Assembly (NCBI GenBank): GCA_946223375.1
Contig: CAMICU010000014.1
Coordinates: forward strand, 1 to 36,712
DNA: 36,712 nt
Direction: 5' to 3'
DNA from: an uncultured Stenotrophomonas sp.
Lineage (GTDB): Bacteria; Pseudomonadota; Gammaproteobacteria; Xanthomonadales; Xanthomonadaceae
In this document: positions 31,886 through 36,712 of the stretch, in pieces
How the letters are laid out: each line of letters begins with the position of its first letter
Numbering within the stretch: the first letter of the stretch is position 1
Notes under the pieces: generated by a model
Databases searched by the model: none
What the model saw: the letters and a program-made list of their open reading frames with translations, nothing else
Told to the model about the DNA's origin: nothing
Program-made: the position numbers and the translations under genes

Positions 31886-32614
31886 GTGAAGAGCAAGAAG
31901 GCTCCCACCCTCAACCAACGCATCCGCAGCGAGATCGAAAGCCGCATCCTCAGTGGCGAATGGGCGCCGGGTTACCGCATTCCGTTCGAGCATGAATTGA
32001 TGGCGCAGTACGCCTGCTCGCGCATGACCGTCAACAAGGTGCTGACGGCCCTGGCCGAGAGCGGCATGATCGAGCGGCGCCGTCGCGCCGGCTCGTTCGT
32101 CGCACGCCAGCCACCGCATCTGGAGCAGGTGGCGCTGGAGATCCCCGATATCCGCGTGGCGGTGACCGAGCGTGGCCACGAGTACGGCTTCCAGCTGTTG
32201 GAAAGGGCGCTGCGCAAGGCGCGGCCGGACATGACCAAGGAAGTCGAACTGGTCGGGCAGGGGCGTCTGCTGGCGATGCGTTGCCTGCACCTGGCCGACG
32301 GCAAGCCGCTGGCGCTGGAGCGGCGCCTGATCAATCCCGAGGCGGTGCCGGAGACGCTGAAGGTCGACTTCTCGGTGCATGCGCCAGGCAGCTGGCTGCT
32401 GCAGAACGTGTCCTGGACGCGTGGCGAGCATCGCATCAGCGCGGTGGCGGTCAGCGGCGATGAGGCTGAACTGTTGAAGGTGCCGGCCGGGACCGCGTGC
32501 CTGGTGATCGACCGCCAGACCTGGCGCGGCGAGCAGCCGATCACGTGGGTGCGGCAGAAATTTCTTGGCGATGCCTACGACCTGATCGCCCGTTTCGCAC
32601 CGGGCTCGCGCTGA
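31886..32614 (+). CDS. hutC: Histidine utilisation repressor HutC (GntR family)
   Basis: 242 residues from a GTG with AGGA about 8 bases upstream. N-terminal winged helix (about 8-75): IRSEIESRILSGEWAPGYRI, CSRMTVNKVLTALAESG. The UTRA ligand domain follows (about 95-240) with LERRLINP and VIDRQTWRGEQPITWVRQ. It is expected to bind the TGTATATACA operator and release it on urocanate. It is in one operon with hutF, so it would repress itself. Confidence 0.95.
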   Translation: MKSKKAPTLNQRIRSEIESRILSGEWAPGYRIPFEHELMAQYACSRMTVNKVLTALAESGMIERRRRAGSFVARQPPHLEQVALEIPDIRVAVTERGHEYGFQLLERALRKARPDMTKEVELVGQGRLLAMRCLHLADGKPLALERRLINPEAVPETLKVDFSVHAPGSWLLQNVSWTRGEHRISAVAVSGDEAELLKVPAGTACLVIDRQTWRGEQPITWVRQKFLGDAYDLIARFAPGSR

Positions 32615-32835
32615 GCCGGACGAGGCGCTGCGGGTTCGACCTGCACTGGTTCTGCTGGAGCCACACACGCTGGGCGTGATGCCGCGCAGGCGCGGCCTGC
32701 CGCGTCATCGTCGTGCTGGTCGGCCACTGCCTGTGTGGTGTGGATACCGGCACAACGGCGATCTTCCCTGTGGCGCGCACTCCCGCCAGCATCCGCCACG
32801 GTCATGCTGCTTCAGTCAGCGCCTGATCGCCGTGC

Positions 32836-32866
32836 GTGCCTGCCGGGCTGCATGCTTCGCAGGCAC
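32836..32866 (-). terminator. Hairpin downstream of the second membrane nuclease gene
   Basis: 8-bp stem GTGCCTGC / GCAGGCAC with a 15-base loop that itself holds GCATGC. It lies 11 bases past the stop codon on the minus strand. No T run is present, so it is only a weak terminator call. Confidence 0.4.
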
Positions 32867-32876
32867 CGGATCAGGT

Positions 32877-33908
32877 TCAGAACGTGCGGCACTGCCGCCA
32901 GCGCACGGGTTCGTCCACGCCGGGGCGCGGGTTGATCTGCACGCGCACCGTGCGCAGTGACGGGTAGTGCTCCAGCTCGCGGCAGATCCGCGGCCAGATC
33001 TCGTCGTTCTCACCGCTGCGCTCGATCTGCAGGGTGGAGCGGGTCAGCCAGATGCCGCTGACCACGCCGGGGGTGGCGGCCAGCGCCTTGGAGACGGCCT
33101 GCTGGTAGCGCAGCAGGGTTTCCGGGTCCGGGTCCTGCACCAGATTGCCGGTGTCGGGGGCGCTTGTCGTGGGGCGTTCCGCCGTTGCGGCGGGCGGCGC
33201 GGCGCGCTCGGCTGCGTCATCGGTCTCGCCATCGCTGCCGGCGACCTGCGCCGGTGGCGAAGCCGGTGCACCGACGCTGGCGGCGGCCTGCGTGGCGGGT
33301 GGGCTGTCCTCGCCATGCAGGGTCAGATAGCCCATGCCGGCCAGCAGCCCGAGCGTCAGTGCGGCCAGGCCGGCGATGCCGGTATGGCGCACCGCTTCGC
33401 GACGGGCGATGCCGACGACGGTCTCGCGCATGTCGTCGGAGACATGTGGCTTGAGCAGTTCCCACAGCCGGCGCTCGTCGATGACTTCGATGCCGTGCTT
33501 GCCCGCTTCGGCCAGGCCATCGCGTTCAACCAGCCCCTCGGTGATCAGCACGCCGCCGGCGGCACCGGTCAAGCGCATCGCGGTGCCCAGTTCGCCCAGT
33601 GCGCCGGCATCGAACCGATAGGCGCGGCCGTGCTTGCAGGACACCAGCCAGCGCTGGCCATCCTTTTCAAGCAGGAAGTCGCTGCTGGTGCCGCGCTCGG
33701 GTTCGTCCAGGTCGGCGGGGGCATGCAGGTCGCGCTGCTCGGCCATGGCCTGGCGCACGATCTGCGAGAACTCGCGCCAACGCATGCCCGCCAGCGCGGC
33801 CAGTCCGTGGCGGATTTCGGTGTTCCGGCGTTTGATGATCCACAGATAGGCCGCAGCCAGGCTCCACAGCAGAAGAGCGAGGGCCAGCGCCAGAATCCAG
33901 GAGAACAT
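32877..33908 (-). CDS. Membrane-anchored Mrr-like restriction endonuclease with periplasmic tail
   Basis: 343 residues. TM1 about 3-24. An Mrr-type PD-(D/E)XK domain (about 27-155) has GMRWREFSQIVRQAM, D77 in SSDFLLEKDG and S90-C-K92, a variant of the Q/E-x-K site. TM2 is at about 176-197. An Ala/Pro-rich linker then leads to a small C-terminal domain (about 255-343) ending VRWRQCRTF, predicted outside the cytoplasm. The loss of Q/E at the catalytic site may reduce activity. It differs from the nuclease at 21667 in having no zinc finger. Function unknown; no restriction-modification partner nearby. No clear ribosome site. Confidence 0.82.
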   Translation of the reverse strand: MFSWILALALALLLWSLAAAYLWIIKRRNTEIRHGLAALAGMRWREFSQIVRQAMAEQRDLHAPADLDEPERGTSSDFLLEKDGQRWLVSCKHGRAYRFDAGALGELGTAMRLTGAAGGVLITEGLVERDGLAEAGKHGIEVIDERRLWELLKPHVSDDMRETVVGIARREAVRHTGIAGLAALTLGLLAGMGYLTLHGEDSPPATQAAASVGAPASPPAQVAGSDGETDDAAERAAPPAATAERPTTSAPDTGNLVQDPDPETLLRYQQAVSKALAATPGVVSGIWLTRSTLQIERSGENDEIWPRICRELEHYPSLRTVRVQINPRPGVDEPVRWRQCRTF

Positions 33909-34002
33909 CGAGATATCCGAAAAAGTTCAAACGGCGTCCAGTTTATCCATGTTTTGATATCGCCGAACTACCGCTCTTACGTTTCAGGATGTGCGCGCAG
34001 TC

Positions 34003-34809
34003 TCAATCTGCAGTCGAGGTACTCGGCCAATAGTGACTATCCGGCAGCGCACGGGCGCCGAAGATGGCCTGGCCAACCCGGACCACCGTGGCACCTTCCT
34101 CGATGGCGATCTCGAAGTCGCCGGACATGCCCATCGACAGCTCGTCCAGACCGACGCCGTCCGGCGCATCCTGGCGCAGGCGCTGCTGCAGTTCGCGCAG
34201 GCGCACGAAACACGTGCGCACCCGCTCGCTCTCGGCGGAGAACAGGGCGAGCGTCATCAGCCCGCGCACGCGCAGCGCGCTGAACTGCGGCATCGCCTTG
34301 ATGAAGGCCGGCACGTCCGCCGGCGACAGGCCGTACTTGCTGTCCTCGTCGGAGGTGTTGACCTGCACGAACACGTCCAGCGAACGCCCTTCCAGCTGCA
34401 GGCGACGGTCCAGCGTCTCGGCCAGGCGCAGGCTGTCCAGCGCCTGGAACTCGCTGGCGAAGCGCGCCACCAGTTTTGCCTTGTTGGTCTGCAGGTGGCC
34501 GATCACCGACCACTGCAGATCGCCAAGGTCGGCCATCGCTTCCCACTTGTGGTGGGCTTCCTGCACCTTGTTCTCGCCCAGCATGCGGCAGCCGGCCTGG
34601 TAGGCCAGGCGGATGCGCGCCTCGTCGATGGTCTTGCTGACCGGCAGCAGGCGTACGCTGGACACCGCGCGCCCGGCTTTCTGGCAGGCCGCGCTGATGC
34701 GCTGGTTGACCACGGCCAGGTTGTGGGTGAAGTCGTCCACGCTCTCGGCGCGCGGATAGCGGCCGTGCTGTGCGTGGCGGGTAGGGGTGTCCTGCGGGGG
34801 AAGGCTCAT
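34003..34809 (-). CDS. yggS: YggS/PROSC-family PLP homeostasis protein
   Basis: 268 residues, with the PLP lysine K59 in LLPVSKTID. Family blocks: GENKVQEAHHKW, WSVIGHLQTNKAK, NTSDEDSKYGL, LSMGMSGDFEIAIEEG and VRVGQAIFG. It binds pyridoxal phosphate and keeps its level balanced in the cytoplasm; it has no known catalytic turnover. About 25 extra N-terminal residues (SLPPQDTPTRHAQHGRYPRA) precede the family start, so a later start is possible, but the ATG at 34809 is the best ATG available. Confidence 0.92.
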   Translation of the reverse strand: MSLPPQDTPTRHAQHGRYPRAESVDDFTHNLAVVNQRISAACQKAGRAVSSVRLLPVSKTIDEARIRLAYQAGCRMLGENKVQEAHHKWEAMADLGDLQWSVIGHLQTNKAKLVARFASEFQALDSLRLAETLDRRLQLEGRSLDVFVQVNTSDEDSKYGLSPADVPAFIKAMPQFSALRVRGLMTLALFSAESERVRTCFVRLRELQQRLRQDAPDGVGLDELSMGMSGDFEIAIEEGATVVRVGQAIFGARALPDSHYWPSTSTAD

Positions 34810-35258
34810 GGCGGTTTCCGTGTTGCCGTTGCTGCGTGCTGCGGATCGGTGCATGTGCAGGTCGGGCCTGCGCCGCCCATTGTCCAACGTCACGGCATCG
34901 CGCGCACGGGTTGAACCGGCAGAGGGGTGCAGACGCGTCGATTCAGTCGCTGCGGCAGGGGCGTCGCCCTGGTCCGGCCGTTGTCGATCGAGGCTGCGAA
35001 AGCATCAAGCACCGGCGGACACCGGGTGCGGCGGGTATGCCGGCATCGGCCGCGATGCGCGGGCCAGCAGCGGTGATGGTCAGCCGACAGGCGCCGGCGT
35101 GGTCGTCGTGCGGGAAGCGGGGGCCGTGTGTCGGCGCGGTTGCCGGACGGCAGGCAAAGAAAAACCCGCCATCCGGAGCCGTGAGGGGAGGGAGACAAAC
35201 GGCGCGGTACTGCTGGCGGGTGAGTGGATTCTTGCGCAGCTTTTGTTGCTTTGCAACA
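34810..35258. other. Intergenic stretch with no recognised gene
   Basis: About 450 bases between yggS and the phasin gene. Open frames here are shadows with no domain. It contains the phasin terminator (35164-35221) and should hold the yggS promoter; nothing else recognised. Confidence 0.5.
35158..35221 (-). terminator. Probable terminator of the phasin gene
   Basis: On the minus strand, ACCCGCC (plus 35215-35221) pairs with GGCGGGT (plus 35164-35170), followed by TTTTCTTTG. The loop is long (about 44 bases), which is unusual, so the call is moderate. Confidence 0.45.
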
Positions 35259-35720
35259 TCAATGTTCTTCAGGTGGCGCGGTGCCATGCGTGGCGCGGTG
35301 TTCGGCCCGGGTCAGGCGCCGGTTGAGGGCGTCAAGCCGGCCGTTCAGCGCCTCGATGTCGGCCCGGCTGGGGATGTCCATGCGCCGCAGCACCTTGTGC
35401 ACGCGGTCTTCGAAGCTCTTCTCCACCCGGTCCCAGGTACCGGCCGCGCGGTCGCGGGCCTGGCCCAGGGTGGATTCGACCGTATCGCGCAGGCTGGCGC
35501 CCTGGGTGGACTCCTCGCGCGAGCGCTCCTCGGCGTGCTCGCCTTCCTTGACCAGCGATTCGAACAGGCGGCTGCCTTCGTTCTGCGCACGCGCCAGCGC
35601 GCCGAGGCCGGCCAGCCAGACCTGTTGCGCGGAATGGGTCATGCGACGGCCGATGCGCTCGGCCTGCTCCTGCAGGCGGGCGCCGCTGTCGCCTTCGGGG
35701 GGACGCTCGTGAGTGTTCAT
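35259..35720 (-). CDS. Phasin-family polyhydroxyalkanoate granule protein (PhaF/PhaI-like)
   Basis: 153 residues from the ATG at 35720 (AGGAG 8 bases upstream). The helical QQVWLAGLGALARAQNEGSRLFESLV block is the granule-associated protein signature. The rest is long amphipathic helix, ending in a coiled-coil-like ADIEALNGRLDALNRRLTRAE typical of the PhaF/PhaI oligomerisation segment. Such proteins coat PHA granules or, in species without PHA, act as general amphipathic stress proteins. No PHA synthase is in the window. Confidence 0.85.
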   Translation of the reverse strand: MNTHERPPEGDSGARLQEQAERIGRRMTHSAQQVWLAGLGALARAQNEGSRLFESLVKEGEHAEERSREESTQGASLRDTVESTLGQARDRAAGTWDRVEKSFEDRVHKVLRRMDIPSRADIEALNGRLDALNRRLTRAEHRATHGTAPPEEH

Positions 35721-35800
35721 GACGGTGCTCCTGTCGGGTAAACCAAAACCCGGGAACACCGTAGCGGGGCCGATGGCTGCGTCGCGTGACGGGTACCGGT

Positions 35801-36076
35801 TCAGCCGAGTTTTTCAGTCAGCACACGTTGAATTTCAGACTCGACCATGCCCTTCATCGCCGACAGCAGAAAGCCCAGCTCGGCCTTGACCCGCACCGCG
35901 CCGGGCAGCAGCTCGATCGCACCGTCCACCCCGGAGCGGCTGAAATGCAGCATCTGTCCTTCCCAGCGGGTGCTCACGTCGAAGCGCTCGTGCAGCTTCT
36001 GCGCGACTTCGGTGATGGCGTCGCGGGCCTTGTCGTCGGCCAGGGAATGGGCGTGGCGGATGTCGATGCTGGACAT
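35801..36076 (-). CDS. Polyhydroxyalkanoic acid system family protein (PHA_gran_rgn)
   Basis: 91 residues from the ATG at 36076 (AGGAA upstream). SSIDIRHAHSLADDKARDAI with a C-terminal VKAELGFLLSAMKGMVESEI fits the PHA granule region family (PF09650, from memory). Role unknown, often next to phasins. It lies 80 bases upstream of the phasin gene on the same strand, so the two are probably one unit. Confidence 0.85.
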   Translation of the reverse strand: MSSIDIRHAHSLADDKARDAITEVAQKLHERFDVSTRWEGQMLHFSRSGVDGAIELLPGAVRVKAELGFLLSAMKGMVESEIQRVLTEKLG

Positions 36077-36182
36077 GGTGCGTTCCTGTACTACATGCGT
36101 TGCAGATGGGTGCGGCATTGTGAGGGCCGGCGCGGCGCAGTCCAAGCCCCGCGGACACCTTCTGCGGCGAAGGCTGACCTGC

Positions 36183-36188
36183 TAGGCT
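36183..36188 (+). promoter_or_regulatory. -10-like TAGGCT exactly at leaderless distance from the FHA gene
   Basis: TAGGCT ends 6 bases before the GTG at 36195, so transcription would begin at the start codon. No ribosome site is present between them. Confidence 0.35.
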
Positions 36189-36194
36189 GCGGGC

Positions 36195-36712
36195 GTGCGC
36201 AACCTGCAAGTTCATTTCAGCAATCGTCAGCAACCCGACCAGTCCCTGACGGCCGGGGTCCAGCGCATCGTGCGCCACGCTTCCGGCCAGGTCCGGCTGG
36301 GCGATGGCAGCGTCGGCCCGCTGCTGCTGGCACAGTTCTGCCTCGACCAGCGCGGCGTCTGGCTGCAGGTGGCCAACGGGGTGCGTGGCATCCACGTCAA
36401 CGGGCGTCCGGTCCGGCGCATGGCGCTGCTGCGCGCCGGCGACTCGGTCTATGCCGACGGCGCGGAGATGCTGCTGCGCGGCGAGTGCGAGCATGTCGCC
36501 CAACCGCCGCAGGCACCGGCTGAAGCGGCCGATGACCAGCGCGTGCTGCTGCGCGGGGTCGGGGGGCGTCACCACGGCCGCTGCTACACGCTGGACCGGC
36601 CGCGCAGCATCGGCAGCGATGCCGGCAACGACATCGTCATCGACGACCCCACGTTCGCCAGTCGCCATGCCAGCTTCGAGCGGAACGGCGAGAAGGTGCT
36701 GCTGCGTGACCT
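36195..36712 (+). CDS. FHA-domain protein (partial, runs off the end)
   Basis: 172 complete codons from a GTG at 36195 to the window edge, open throughout. The first ~95 residues look like a degenerate forkhead-associated-like fold (QRIVRHASGQVRLGDGSVGP, GIHVNGRPVRRM, AGDSVYADG). A second, clear FHA domain starts near residue 117: RSIGSDAGNDIVIDD and FASRHASFER, with the G-S and S-x-x-H phosphothreonine-binding residues. It should bind phosphothreonine partners in the cytoplasm; the rest of the protein is not visible. It diverges from the PHA-type genes. Confidence 0.8.
   Translation, partial: MRNLQVHFSNRQQPDQSLTAGVQRIVRHASGQVRLGDGSVGPLLLAQFCLDQRGVWLQVANGVRGIHVNGRPVRRMALLRAGDSVYADGAEMLLRGECEHVAQPPQAPAEAADDQRVLLRGVGGRHHGRCYTLDRPRSIGSDAGNDIVIDDPTFASRHASFERNGEKVLLRD

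Noticed and set aside
32836..32880. TPP-riboswitch-like string (CTGAACCTGATCCGG on the minus strand)
   Set aside because: It lies at the 3' end of a gene, includes its stop codon, lacks the rest of the THI-box and has no thiamine gene downstream.
1..36712. Search for tRNA, rRNA, CRISPR, transposase or phage genes
   Set aside because: No such sequence or encoded domain was recognised anywhere in the window.

Overview
The window is high-GC DNA (roughly two thirds G+C) with a gene repertoire that points to a gammaproteobacterium of the Xanthomonadaceae/Lysobacteraceae, most like Stenotrophomonas. This is inferred from gene content: a five-step hut pathway with hutF, a fused E1 dehydrogenase, phasin-type proteins and PldA. 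No database search was possible. I saw no rRNA, tRNA, CRISPR array, prophage or insertion sequence. The region looks like ordinary chromosome with dense, mostly complete genes.

Layout: 1-76 is the tail of an unidentified gene followed by a strong terminator. 180-916 holds two related cysteine-rich lipoproteins. 1.1-5.75 kb holds a glutathione transferase, a sterol desaturase/hydroxylase-type membrane protein, a cytoplasmic DsbA-like thioredoxin fold, and a minus-strand run DUF456 protein - pldA - arsC. 5.98-10.2 kb holds a cold-shock protein, two glycine-zipper envelope proteins, a C-terminal-CXXCH cytochrome c'-like protein, tcdA, a TatD-type nuclease and a small membrane protein. 10.4-14.8 kb holds a GNAT acetyltransferase, a second GST, an alpha-beta fused branched-chain/pyruvate-type E1 dehydrogenase and an NADPH-dependent FMN reductase. 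15.0-17.85 kb is the replicative helicase dnaB followed directly by a photolyase, with DnaA-box-like sites in the dnaB leader. 18-22.5 kb holds an OmpA-family lipoprotein, a decayed GGDEF remnant, an unassigned 342-residue membrane protein, a divergent thioesterase/TetR pair with two matching operators, and a membrane-anchored Mrr-like nuclease. 22.5-24.8 kb is a secreted CocE/X-Pro-peptidase-like hydrolase.

24.9-32.6 kb is a complete histidine-utilisation locus. hutI-hutH-hutG-hutU run on the minus strand and hutF-hutC on the plus strand, diverging around a TGTATATACA palindrome that fits the HutC operator. Together they encode histidine to urocanate to imidazolonepropionate to formiminoglutamate to formylglutamate to glutamate plus formate, with GntR-type repressor control. 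No histidine or urocanate transporter is in the window.

32.9-36.7 kb holds a second membrane-anchored Mrr-like nuclease, the PLP-homeostasis protein YggS, two polyhydroxyalkanoate-granule-type proteins and the start of an FHA-domain protein that runs off the end.

Most unusual points: the duplicated TetR operators, the DnaA boxes ahead of dnaB, the unassigned 342-residue protein with a possible primase-like signature split by membrane helices, the two membrane-tethered Mrr-fold nucleases and the paired Cys-rich lipoproteins.
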